Positions 26,539-35,514 of a stretch of 64,000 nucleotides of DNA are shown here, in pieces (the first letter of the stretch is position 1; each line of letters begins with the position of its first letter). This DNA comes from Pedobacter sp. W3I1 (GTDB taxonomy: Bacteria; Bacteroidota; Bacteroidia; Sphingobacteriales; Sphingobacteriaceae): contig NZ_JAUSXN010000001.1 in NCBI RefSeq assembly GCF_030816015.1, positions 1,860,001 through 1,924,000 on the forward strand, in the 5' to 3' direction. A program made the translations under genes and the position numbers. The notes below the pieces were generated by a model. It worked only from the letters and a program-made list of their open reading frames with translations, was not told the origin of the DNA and made no database searches.

Positions 26539-28204
26539 TTATTCTAAGTATCTTTTCGAATAAGTAATACCCATTAAATCATAGCGTTTAAACTGTATTT
26601 TTAGCCTTTTTTGAAAATCTGGGTAATTCCGTTTTTCTTTCGGGCTCCACAAAATTTCGCTTAAGGCATCTAACCTCGGAAAAAGCAAATATTGTACCTT
26701 GGCTGGATTGGTAATATACTCGCTCCATAAACAGCCCTGTCCGCCCCAAATGTATTTAGCCTGCTCAGTACTTAATTCAGCAGGTATGGGCTCATAATTG
26801 TAAACGTCAATTAAAGGTGAAAATTTATTGGCGGTTAAGCTGTCTTCTTTTACAAATTGAGCATGATTGAAATAAACTTTATCTTCAGGTGTCATAATGG
26901 CTTTGTGTTGTTGTTTGGCAGCTTCTACACCGCCTTTTTCGCCTTGCCAGCTCATTACAACTGCATTGGGGGCTAAACCACCTTGTAAAATTTCGTTCCA
27001 GCCAATAATGGTTTTGCCTTTGCTATTTACAAATTTTTCCATCCTGCGAATGAAATAACTTTGTAGCTCACTTTCATTTTTTAAACCATTGGCTTTCATC
27101 ACCTGTTGCGAAACGGCAGATTGTTTCCACCATACTTTTGAGGCTTCATCACCACCAATATGGATGTATGGCGAAGGGAATAAGTCCATCACTTCGGCCA
27201 GTACATTTTCAAGGAATTTAAACGTTGTATCAGAAGCCTGGAGTACATTGTTGTATTTGTTCATCATGCCCCATGTTTGGGCAACTTCATATTTTTTACC
27301 GGGCTCGGTACCTAATTCTGGGTATGCAGCCAACAAGGCCATGCTATGGGCAGGCATTTCAATTTCTGGGATGATGGTGATGTAACGTTTAGCCGCATAA
27401 TCAATTACATCTTTAATTTGTTCCTGTGTGTAATAACCACCATGACGAATACCATCGGTTTTAATCACAGCATCTTTTGGCGTAATTTTTACTGCTGCTG
27501 GTAATACCTGGTATTTTATATGTTCATTTCCTTGTCCGGGCCATAAACCAATAATACTGCCATTTCTCCAGGCACCAATTTCAGTAAGCTTAGGGTATTT
27601 TTTAATTTCAATCCGCCAGCCATGATCATCAGTTAAATGCCAATGAAAATAATTCATTTTATGAAACGCTAAATAATCGATGTATTGTTTTACAAAGGCT
27701 ACATCGAAGAAATGGCGACTTACGTCGAGGTGCATGCCTCGATAATCGAAGCGGGGATAATCGAGAATGTTAACCGATGGGATTTGTATTGGAAACGATT
27801 TGGGTGAATAAGGTAGAAGTTGTATTAATGTTTGGATTCCGTAGAAAAGTCCATTTTCTGAACAGGCATAAACTATTGTTTGATTGTTGTTGCTTATAAG
27901 CTCATATTCGTTTAAGTTTTTTAATAGCCGACTAATTATTTCTAATTTGATGATGTTTTTTTTGCGCGTTGAGCTAGGGTTAATTCTAAGTTTTATTATT
28001 ATAGTATTGTTGAATATAATTTTGTAGAAATAAAGCCGAATTTGATAAAGAATCATTTGCAATAATTTCTGTGTTTTGATCAATGATAAATTTTTCCTTG
28101 TTTTTTCCTGTTTTAATATTTACAGGTTGAGGAATAATATTAATTTCCTGTGCCGAAAGTTTGAAGGAAATGATCATTAGGAACAAAAAGGTAATTTTTC
28201 TCAT
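26539..28204 (-). pseudogene. GH20 beta-N-acetylhexosaminidase, disrupted by a frameshift
   Basis: The 5' part (ATG 28204, signal MRKITFLFLMIISFKLSAQ, then EINIIPQPVNIKTG) runs to LFLQNYIQQYYNNKT and stops near 27986. The rest continues in another frame (KLRINPSSTRKKNII onward) to 26539. The later part is a full GH20 catalytic domain, with YRGMHLDVSRHFF, HWHLTDDHGWRIEI and HIGGDEA, whose Asp-Glu pair is the catalytic centre. Removing one A from the minus-strand AAAA run at 27991-27994 would join the parts as YYNNKLRINPSS and give about 554 residues, normal for the family. This may be a real mutation, phase variation or a sequencing error. Intact enzymes release terminal GlcNAc/GalNAc in the periplasm. 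Confidence 0.85.
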
Positions 28205-28229
28205 GCTGGAAAGACTTGGTTACGCTTTT

Positions 28230-28237
28230 CAAAAGTA
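28230..28237 (-). promoter_or_regulatory. -7 box (TACTTTTG) of the GH20 gene
   Basis: The minus-strand TACTTTTG matches TAnnTTTG and lies 25 nt before ATG 28204. No clear -33 element is seen. Confidence 0.4.
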
Positions 28238-28361
28238 GTAATAATAGGAGGGATGCACAGAATAAGTATATAAGAATGGATTATTTTGTTACATAAACTC
28301 TATAGCAATCAGTGAGAAAGATGCTTCGTGCCTCAGCATGACAACAAACTCATATAGAAAT

Positions 28362-28454
28362 CGTCATCTCGACTGAAGCGCAGTCCCGAACGTTCGGGAG
28401 AGAGATCTATCTAGATAGATCTCTCGACTTAGTTGTACTCCGCTCGAAATGACG
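28362..28454. repeat. REP-like element with two nested perfect palindromes
   Basis: The outer arms are CGTCATCTCGACTGAAGCG on the left and CGCTCGAAATGACG on the right. Inside are the perfect palindromes CCCGAACGTTCGGG (28385-28398) and a 26-nt one at 28400-28425 centred on TCTAGA. A single arm of another family (GATGCTTCGTGCCTCAGCAT) lies just upstream at about 28320-28340. Confidence 0.7.
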
Positions 28455-28475
28455 GTAACTCGAGTGCAAAAAAAA

Positions 28476-28503
28476 AATCCCGATAACTTTCGCTATCGGG
28501 ATT
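28476..28503 (-). terminator. Intrinsic terminator of rpsA
   Basis: AATCCCGATA (28476-28485) pairs perfectly with TATCGGGATT (28494-28503). On the minus strand the hairpin is followed by a run of ten T (28468-28477), 22 nt after the rpsA stop. Confidence 0.9.
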
Positions 28504-28524
28504 AATATGATCAGTTAAAAAGAA

Positions 28525-30459
28525 CTAGCCTTTTTTAGCTTTGCTTTCTTCGCCTTCTAATTGCGATTTCAATTGAGCCAATACGTCTAAGTCTCCTAAA
28601 GTAGATTTCTCTACAGAATCTTTAACTTTTTTAACAGCAGTTACAGCAGCTTTAGCTTCTTTTTTCTTAGTTGCGCGTTCTTCAGCAACAGCTTCAGCTT
28701 TAACCTCTTCCCAGATACGGGCGTGAGATACTACAATGCGTTTTGCTTCTTTGTTGAATTCAATGATTTTGAAGTCATTGGTTTCTTCAGCTTTAACTGA
28801 AGTACCATCTTCTTTAACCATGTGTTTAGTTGGTACAAAACCTTCTACACCATATGGTAAAGCAATAACAGCACCTTTATCAGTTACTTTAACAACTGTA
28901 CCCTGGTGAACCGAATCTAAAGTGAAGATCGTTTCGAAAGTATCCCAAGGGTTTTCTTCTAATTGTTTGTGACCTAAGCTTAATTTACGGTTATCAACAT
29001 CAAGTTCTAAAACAACAACGTCTAATACATCACCAACTTTAGTGAATTCGTTAGGGTGGTTTACTTTTTTAGACCATGATAAATCAGAGATGTGGATTAA
29101 ACCATCGATACCTTCTTCAATTTCAACAAAAACACCGAAGTTGGTCATGTTTTTAACAGTAGCTGTATGCTTGCTTCCAACTGGGAATTTAGCAGCAACT
29201 TCTTGCCAAGGATCGTTAGATAATTGTTTAATACCTAAGCTCATTTTGCGCTCGTCTCTGTCTAAAGTTAAAACTTCAGCTTCGATCTCATCACCAACTT
29301 TTAAGAATTCCTGTGGATTTCTTAAGTTTTGTGACCAGCTCATTTCAGAAACGTGGATTAAACCTTCAACACCTGGGATGATTTCTAAGAAAGCACCGTA
29401 ATCTGCAACAGTTACGATTTTTCCTTTTACTTTAGAACCAACTTGAATGTCGGTGCTTAAGTTCTCCCAAGGGTGTGGAGTTAATTGTTTTAAGCCTAAA
29501 GCGATACGTTTTTTCTCATCATCGAAATCTAAAACAACCACGTTGATTTTTTCATCTAATGATAATACTTCTTTTGGATGCTCTATGCGGCCCCAAGAAA
29601 TATCAGTAATGTGAAGTAGACCGTCAACACCACCTAAATCGATGAACACACCGAAATCAGTAATGTTTTTAACAGTACCTTCTAATACCTGACCTTTTTC
29701 TAATTTAGAAACGATCTCTACTTTTTGGCTTTCTAAATCGTCTTCGATTAACACTTTATGAGAAACAACTACGTTTTTAAACTCATGGTTAATTTTAACA
29801 ACTTTAAATTCCATTGTTTTACCCACGTATACATCGTAATCGCGGATAGGTTTAATATCAATTTGAGATCCTGGTAAGAAAGCTTCAACGCCCATGATAT
29901 CAACAATTAAACCACCTTTAGTACGGCTCTTAACGAAACCGTTGATGATTCTATCATTTTCAAGAGCCTCGTTAATTGCTTCCCATGATCTTTGGGTTTT
30001 TGCTCTTTTGCGAGAAAGGATCAATTGACCGTTAGCATCTTCTGGTGCTTCAACGAAAACGTCAACTGAATCGCCGATTTTAAGATCTGGTGTATCACGA
30101 AATTCTGAAGTCGAAACTAAACCGTCTGATTTGAAACCTACGTTTAATACTACATCTTTGTTGTTGATTGAAACAACGATACCGCTGATAATTTCACCTT
30201 TAGTGATCTGATTGAATGTTCCAGCATACATATCTTCAAACTTTTTACGGTCTGCATCATTGTAATTACCGAAAACTTTTTCATCTGCATCCCAATCGAA
30301 ATCTTCCGATGGTGTAGCCAATGATGATTTGATCGATTCGATCGAAACTGAATCAGCTTCTGATTCAATAGTTTCTTTTTCAGTCAGGCGTCCGCCTTCT
30401 CCCTGAAGTTCAGCTGTTTTAGCTGCTAATTCTTTTTCTGCTACTTGTTTTTTAGCCAT
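28525..30459 (-). CDS. rpsA: 30S ribosomal protein S1
   Basis: The 644-residue protein has six S1 RNA-binding repeats, visible as EGTVKNITDFGVFIDLGGVDG, KGKIVTVADYGAFLEI, TATVKNMTNFGVFVEI and further copies. The N-terminal extension and C-terminal tail are rich in Lys, Ala and Glu. S1 helps mRNA bind the 30S subunit; in Bacteroidota, where anti-Shine-Dalgarno pairing is weak, it is thought to matter especially for AT-rich leaders. The length is longer than E. coli S1, as is usual in this phylum. The gene is monocistronic, with a -7 box upstream and a strong terminator downstream. Confidence 0.96.
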   Translation of the reverse strand: MAKKQVAEKELAAKTAELQGEGGRLTEKETIESEADSVSIESIKSSLATPSEDFDWDADEKVFGNYNDADRKKFEDMYAGTFNQITKGEIISGIVVSINNKDVVLNVGFKSDGLVSTSEFRDTPDLKIGDSVDVFVEAPEDANGQLILSRKRAKTQRSWEAINEALENDRIINGFVKSRTKGGLIVDIMGVEAFLPGSQIDIKPIRDYDVYVGKTMEFKVVKINHEFKNVVVSHKVLIEDDLESQKVEIVSKLEKGQVLEGTVKNITDFGVFIDLGGVDGLLHITDISWGRIEHPKEVLSLDEKINVVVLDFDDEKKRIALGLKQLTPHPWENLSTDIQVGSKVKGKIVTVADYGAFLEIIPGVEGLIHVSEMSWSQNLRNPQEFLKVGDEIEAEVLTLDRDERKMSLGIKQLSNDPWQEVAAKFPVGSKHTATVKNMTNFGVFVEIEEGIDGLIHISDLSWSKKVNHPNEFTKVGDVLDVVVLELDVDNRKLSLGHKQLEENPWDTFETIFTLDSVHQGTVVKVTDKGAVIALPYGVEGFVPTKHMVKEDGTSVKAEETNDFKIIEFNKEAKRIVVSHARIWEEVKAEAVAEERATKKKEAKAAVTAVKKVKDSVEKSTLGDLDVLAQLKSQLEGEESKAKKG

Positions 30460-30496
30460 TAATTAATTATCTCCTTTTTTCCCTATTTAGGGACTG

Positions 30497-30504
30497 CAAA
30501 GGTA
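30497..30504 (-). promoter_or_regulatory. -7 box (TACCTTTG) of rpsA
   Basis: The minus-strand TACCTTTG matches TAnnTTTG exactly, 37 nt before the start codon. The leader between is AT-rich. Confidence 0.5.
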
Positions 30505-30579
30505 AAAATTTTTTAATTAATAGAAAAGATTTTTTTAATAAATGTTGCTGATTTTTAGCGTATTAAGAATCCGGCTGTG

Positions 30580-30610
30580 CGTCATGCTGAATTTATTTCA
30601 GCATCTATCA
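30580..30610. repeat. Single arm of the CGTCANNCTGAATTTATTTC repeat
   Basis: The arm CGTCATGCTGAATTTATTTC is followed by CAGCATCTATC. It is the same family as at 17638, 47836 and 50203, here with no matching right arm nearby. Confidence 0.55.
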
Positions 30611-30720
30611 GGCTAAATTTAGAAATAACGTGGTTTTGAAGGGTTAATTATTTGAAAATGAGCACTCCGTATTTCATCGGAACAGCAGCCCCGCTATTGC
30701 TTATAGTCCTCACTACGCTC

Positions 30721-31338
30721 CGGGCTATTCCGCTCTATCAGGTTTAAAAACAATAGACTGTGCACCTTCACCAAACGTTCCTACGGAACGAAACACAAAT
30801 AACAAATGTTATTTGCTACCTGGCAAGCGTCCCGCTGGGACGTTGTATACTAAAGTTGTAGGTCTTATTTATGGCAAGCATCCTGGTGGAACGATTTATA
30901 GGGTTTGCTAAAAGCCAACGTCCCATCGGGCTATTCCGCTCTATCAGGTTTAAAAACAATAGACTGTGTACCTTCACCAAACGTTCCTATGGAACGAAAC
31001 ACAAATAACAAATGTTATTTGCTACCTGGCAAGCGTCCCGCTGGGACGTTGTATACTAAAGTTTTAGGTCTTATTTATGGCAAGCATCCTGGTGGAACGA
31101 TTTATAGGGTTTGCTAAAAGCCAACGTCCCATCGGGCTATTCCGCTCTATCACGTTTAAAAACAATAGACTGTGCACCCTCACCAAACGTTCCTATGGAA
31201 CGAAACACAAATAACAAATGTTATTTGCTACCTGGCAAGCGTCCCGTTGGGACGTTGTATGCTAAAGTTGTAGGTCTTATTTATGGCAAGCATCCTGGTG
31301 GAACGATTTATAGGGTTTGCTAAAAGCCAACGTCCCAT
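30721..31338. repeat. Three tandem copies of a 206-bp unit
   Basis: Unit starts (CGGGCTATTCC) fall at 30721, 30927 and 31133, and the next unit boundary (CGGGACGATTCC) falls at 31339, so the period is exactly 206 bp. Copies differ by a few single bases (for example CTACGG in copy 1, CTATGG in copies 2 and 3). Each unit contains CGTTCCTACGGAACG (or CTATGG), CGTCCCGCTGGGACG (CGTCCCGTTGGGACG in copy 3) and CGTCCCATCGGG. The period is not a multiple of 3, and the 70-codon frames inside repeat only because the DNA does. It is gene-free, lying between rpsA and the SH3b gene. Confidence 0.95.
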
Positions 31339-31378
31339 CGGGACGATTCCTGGGTAGTTTGATGTGATTTTGGGAATT

Positions 31379-32359
31379 CTATTTTTTCGTAAAAGTTCCT
31401 CTCGTAAAACCCTCGCCAATTAATGTTTTATCATCTCTGATTAATAGCATAATCGTGTTTTGTTGATCGTAAAGTTTGATCATGTCCCCCTCAATAACGT
31501 ATTTCGAGGTAAAGATAGAATCAGTATAGGCATCGGTAACGGTCACCGAATCTTTCGATTTAAAAGTAAAGGTTTTATACTGTATATCTTCATTGCTTGC
31601 AAAGGTGCCTGTTACCACTTTTGCCTGTATAAAAGTAATATAGCAGAAATACCCGATTACCAGGATTACAATTACCGAAAAACCGATCAAAAATTTATTA
31701 CCACTGGCATATTTAATCGAAAAGTATAATATGGTAATGAGTATTAAGGCCACAACAACAAAAAAGATGATGTTAGTATAATCTTTGTTTTCTTGAGGTA
31801 CCGATGCAGCAACGGTTGTTTTTTCTGCTGCAGCTTTTACAGGAGAAACCCTCACCAAAAATTCTTTGCTCACCCATCCTTCACCATTAGTAACCTTAAT
31901 TTTGTAGAAGCTTGTGTTTGATGAATCAATAACAGCCACATTTTCATTTTTAGGCAGGTATCCAACAATTTTGCTTTTTGGATCAGGTTGTTGCCTAACC
32001 CGTAAATCGTCAGTAGTTACCCGATACATGTCGGGGCTTGTTGCCGTTTGAGGGGCGGCATCGGGTTGTGCAGCATTTGCCTGAGCAGTTGATGGTTTAG
32101 GTGCTGCTGCAATTTTTTCGATGAAATCTTTGCTTACCCAGCCTTCGCGGTTTTTAAAATTTACTTTGTAAAACCGGGCATTGCTTGCATCTAAAACTGT
32201 AATATTTTGATTTTGAGCAATATTTCCAATCACCTTACTTTTCGGATCGCTGCTTTCCCTTACACGCAATTTGTCGGCCTTAACACGATACAATTCTTGT
32301 GCATTTAAACGGTTAGCAAAAATAGAAAGAGCGATGAGGAGGAAGAAAATTCTAGTCAT
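31379..32359 (-). CDS. SH3b-domain membrane protein with tandem SH3 repeats
   Basis: I start at ATG 32359, where MTRIFFLLIALSIFANRLNAQ makes a clean signal peptide; the frame extends 20 codons upstream without one. Two bacterial SH3 (SH3_3-like) repeats follow, DKLRVRESSDPKSKVIGN...GWVSKDFI and DDLRVRQQPDPKSKIVGY...GWVSKEFL, joined by an Ala/Pro/Thr linker. Then come two TM helices (IIFFVVVALILITILYF and FLIGFSVIVILVIGYFCY) and a C-terminal beta-rich domain. SH3b repeats usually bind cell-wall peptides. The topology places the SH3 pair in the periplasm. The function is otherwise unknown. Confidence 0.75.
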   Translation of the reverse strand: MTRIFFLLIALSIFANRLNAQELYRVKADKLRVRESSDPKSKVIGNIAQNQNITVLDASNARFYKVNFKNREGWVSKDFIEKIAAAPKPSTAQANAAQPDAAPQTATSPDMYRVTTDDLRVRQQPDPKSKIVGYLPKNENVAVIDSSNTSFYKIKVTNGEGWVSKEFLVRVSPVKAAAEKTTVAASVPQENKDYTNIIFFVVVALILITILYFSIKYASGNKFLIGFSVIVILVIGYFCYITFIQAKVVTGTFASNEDIQYKTFTFKSKDSVTVTDAYTDSIFTSKYVIEGDMIKLYDQQNTIMLLIRDDKTLIGEGFTRGTFTKK

Positions 32360-32545
32360 AAGTATTGGATTCTGCGAAACAGTTTTATAGGTAATTGCAA
32401 ACACGCTATAAGCAAACACCGTGCTAAGTGTTTCAAAATTAGAAAATACTTTTAATAGGCGGGGATAAGATTGAAAAAAGGTATAGTTTCATTCCTTAAA
32501 AATCTTTCAGGAGGTTAAAGCATTTTATAAAACAGGTAAGCCAAA

Positions 32546-34051
32546 CTACCAGCTTCCACCGGTACCGCCACCGCTGCTACTGCCACCGCCCCAGCTACTG
32601 CCTGATGACGAAGACGATGAGCTGCTGCCGGATGAAGAGGAACTTGATGACGAACTCGATTCGACGAGCATGGCAAGCGTTATCCAATTTATAAATTCTG
32701 TTTTTTTACAAAAGCTACATTCGTTTATCAGCTTCGCCTGGCCTTCATGGCTGTAAGTAGCCTGTTTAACCGTTACACGTTTATTCAGTTTGTAAGTTCT
32801 AAAAGCGCATTCAGGGCATTCGGTATAACTATTGTATTCTTCCGCAGGCCATGCCTTAATCATATGTTCTTTATGGTCGGCACTTTCCCAGATATCATAA
32901 TCGTACGCTAAAACAACTTCTTCTTTACGCTGTCCCGCGGTTAAAAATGGTTCCCCTTCTATATTGATATCCCGATCAACCCGAATCATTGGCTTGTTTT
33001 TACTATCTAAAATAGGTTTAAAACGATCAATTGTTTTAACACGTTTGATGAGGTGGAGTATAATTGCAATTAAAATTATAGGAGAGAAAAGTATTAACCA
33101 CCAGTTCTTTTTGTGGAAAGCCACAACAGCATCAAAGAAGTTTTTATCATCCTGGTGTGCTTTTCTTAATGCCGACAAATAGAAGAGATACCGAAAGAAA
33201 AGCGCTATGGCCAGTATCGTAAAAAGAAAGTAAGGAATGTGCGCTAATTTTATCTTTTCGAACAGCTCAAAAGCATCGGTAAAAACAAAGATAAAAATAG
33301 AAACAAATATAATAAAGAAAGCCACCCCACAGCCTTTAGCGATAGTCGCATCATAACTATTTTTGTTCTTGTCAAAGCCTTTTAGATCTAAACCATTTTT
33401 GGCTTGCCTGTTCACAATTTTGAACACCCCCCAAAATGCCAGTAGGATAATTCCCGTAGGAAGCCAAAAATTTTCGAGTGAACTGTTGCTTTCGTGTTGG
33501 GTAAAAAACTGATTGAGTTCTGATTGATGTTCAGGGTTTAAAATAATTACACCAATGGCATTAATGGTATTCGCTATCCCAGTGCTGAAATCATTCTGCC
33601 TGAAAGCTGGGAGGAGATTCTGCTCGGCAATATGTTTAAGCTTTACATCTGGCAATACACCTTCAATTCCCGTTCCGGTAATGAACCGGTACTTTCGCCG
33701 ATCTTTTGAGATAAATAACAATAAACCATTATTGCTGGTTTTTGAACCAATTCCCCAGGTGTTAAAAAGCTCAAATGCAAAATCGAAATCTTCTTTATCG
33801 TGATCGAAATCGTTAACAATCACCACTGCCACCTGAACATTCGTTTCACGTTCAAACCGTGCAATGGTGTTATTTAAATCCGAAACCGCACTGCTCCCCA
33901 AAATGCTGTCAGGATCACTTACATAACCTCCGCCATTGCTTTTGGGGTCTGGTATGTCTTTTACTTGGTAAGCAGTTTGCCCAAAAGTAATATGGGCAAC
34001 TAAAAGAAATAAGATTATGGCAAGGGGTTTAAACAAATGGGTGTTGAGCAT
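32546..34051 (-). CDS. TPM-domain (TLP18.3/Psb32/MOLO-1, YgcG-like) membrane protein with Ser/Gly-rich tail
   Basis: The 501-residue protein has a signal peptide (residues 1-25, ending HITFGQ) and a TPM domain at about 35-175 (DPDSILGSSAVSDLNNTIAR, ETNVQVAVVIVNDFD, NNGLLLFISKDRRKYRFITG). Three or four TM helices follow. A Cys-containing segment reads CPECAFRTYKLNKRVTVKQA, with a second Cys pair CSFCKK, so it may bind zinc. The C-terminus is a low-complexity tail of Ser and Gly ending GGGTGGSW. TPM proteins are envelope proteins of uncertain function, linked to repair of photosystem II in plants. The gene is likely monocistronic. Confidence 0.85.
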   Translation of the reverse strand: MLNTHLFKPLAIILFLLVAHITFGQTAYQVKDIPDPKSNGGGYVSDPDSILGSSAVSDLNNTIARFERETNVQVAVVIVNDFDHDKEDFDFAFELFNTWGIGSKTSNNGLLLFISKDRRKYRFITGTGIEGVLPDVKLKHIAEQNLLPAFRQNDFSTGIANTINAIGVIILNPEHQSELNQFFTQHESNSSLENFWLPTGIILLAFWGVFKIVNRQAKNGLDLKGFDKNKNSYDATIAKGCGVAFFIIFVSIFIFVFTDAFELFEKIKLAHIPYFLFTILAIALFFRYLFYLSALRKAHQDDKNFFDAVVAFHKKNWWLILFSPIILIAIILHLIKRVKTIDRFKPILDSKNKPMIRVDRDINIEGEPFLTAGQRKEEVVLAYDYDIWESADHKEHMIKAWPAEEYNSYTECPECAFRTYKLNKRVTVKQATYSHEGQAKLINECSFCKKTEFINWITLAMLVESSSSSSSSSSGSSSSSSSSGSSWGGGSSSGGGTGGSW

Positions 34052-34104
34052 CGATTAAATTTAGGTGTAAGGTTTACATCATCATTCAACAGTACAGGTA
34101 TGGT

Positions 34105-34935
34105 TTACTCTTTTAATATTTTAGCCAATACCTTATCCAGTTTTGCCTTATCTTTCCTATACGCTTCCAAATCGTAAAGTTGCACCGTTTTAAATTCTAT
34201 TGGGTGGCTTTCGCTTTGTAGTGAAATATAACCTGATGTTAATGCTTTGCCGTCTATTTTAACTTTTGGATCGAAATTCGAAACGCTACCACCACCAATT
34301 TGAGGTTTAGTATATTCTAACACCACTTCGCCGGCAATAATATGTTTGATAACCGAATCGCCCAATACTAAAAATTCTGCCGTTACCCATTGGTCGCCAG
34401 CATAAGTTTTCGATTTAGAATCTAAACAGTGTGGTGTAAACAATTTGCCATTGTAGTTAATTAATGTACCCGGCGTACATACGTTACTGGTGTGGCGTTC
34501 GTGTTCTCCATCACCACCCAAAATCTGCCCTTCGATAGAAATTGGAAAGTCCTGATCTTTCAACATTGTTGCCGGATCCTGGCAATGCAACATGGCACCA
34601 CTGTTTCTGGTGGCCCAGCCTTCTCCACCTTTAGCCTGATCGCCAACAAAGCGGTAAGTTACTTTTAAGAGATAAGCTGAAAACGGTTTTTTATAGAAAA
34701 TGTGTCCATATTGTTGGTCAAACTCCTTGTATCCATCATAACTCACCTTCATTACGCCATTTTCTACGCGGAAAGTATTGGCATAATTTTCTTTGTATTC
34801 GTGTTTGGCAATTTTAATGTTCCAGTCTTTTAAATCTTTCCCGTTAAATAGATTGATCCAGCCTTTTTGAGCATTGGCATTTAAGGTAAAGAGTGATAAA
34901 AATAATACTGCAAGATAAATTGATCTTAATTTCAT
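34105..34935 (-). CDS. DUF1080-family (3-keto-disaccharide hydrolase-like) secreted protein
   Basis: I use ATG 34935 (MKLRSIYLAVLFLSLFTLNANA), giving a standard signal peptide; ATG 34944 would add three residues. The mature part starts GWINLFNGKDLKDWNIKI, the DUF1080 opening signature, and continues with HIFYKKPFSAYLLKVTYRFV, NSGAMLHCQDP and ISLQSESHPIEFKTVQLY, which mark the concanavalin-like fold of this family. Members act on glycosides or 3-keto-glycosides in the periplasm. The gene stands alone here, so the substrate is not indicated. Confidence 0.88.
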   Translation of the reverse strand: MKLRSIYLAVLFLSLFTLNANAQKGWINLFNGKDLKDWNIKIAKHEYKENYANTFRVENGVMKVSYDGYKEFDQQYGHIFYKKPFSAYLLKVTYRFVGDQAKGGEGWATRNSGAMLHCQDPATMLKDQDFPISIEGQILGGDGEHERHTSNVCTPGTLINYNGKLFTPHCLDSKSKTYAGDQWVTAEFLVLGDSVIKHIIAGEVVLEYTKPQIGGGSVSNFDPKVKIDGKALTSGYISLQSESHPIEFKTVQLYDLEAYRKDKAKLDKVLAKILKE

Positions 34936-34944
34936 GGTTAACAT

Positions 34945-35514
34945 TTGGGTTAGGTGTTAAAAGTATGAAATTTTTTTTGAAGTCAATGGTGGTAGATGGT
35001 TTTGGGGAGGGGGGCTTTACGGGGTCGATGGTTTGATAGCTCATGGTTGATAGACTGGAGCCGATCAGTTTGGAGTTGAGCGTTTGGGGTTTGGAGTCAA
35101 TTAACCGATTTAAATAATTCCTCCCTCGGTGTGTCACCCTGAGGGTTAATTTATTTGTAAAAATCAATATAAATGACATGAGATTTTAAGGAGATAAATA
35201 TCCTCAGATTATCGTCATTGCGAGAAGGCTTTTTCAGCCGACGAAGCAATAGGATTACTAGCAGGAAAGATTGCTTCGTCGTTCCTCCTCGCAATGACGA
35301 CCCTTCTATAGGAATCTGTCAATGGTAGCGGAGTCGAAGGGTTGGTCTTGGATAGTTGATCATGTGGTGGTCCGTTTCGGACGACAATTAACCAATTTAA
35401 ACAATTAACCGATTAGCCAAAATTTCTTAAGCTTGCTTCACCACTCGCAGTAACCAGTATGGCAATTAACCATCAACTATTAACCAATGAACCAATGACT
35501 AATGAACCAACAAA
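34945..35514. repeat. Gene-free gap with short-period tracts and a REP hairpin
   Basis: About 35020-35100 is a G/T-rich degenerate tract on the plus strand. A REP-like hairpin lies at 35213-35299 (arms CGTCATTGCGAG and CTCGCAATGACG, with an internal AGCAAT/ATTGCT pairing). About 35395-35514 is a C/A-rich tract (TTAACCAATGAACCAATGAC) ending at the cmk stop. No gene is seen. Confidence 0.65.

Noticed and set aside
26539..28083. The longer GH20 frame as a complete gene starting near 28083
   Set aside because: Its first ~30 codons are an out-of-frame reading of the signal-peptide part; the true 5' end is at 28204 and the gene is frameshifted.
30905..31323. Two similar 70-codon frames inside the tandem array
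   Set aside because: They repeat exactly 206 nt apart only because the DNA does; the period is not a multiple of 3 and the product has no protein-like features.
30721..31338. Possible CRISPR array
   Set aside because: The 206-bp units are contiguous near-identical copies with no unique spacers and no cas genes nearby.
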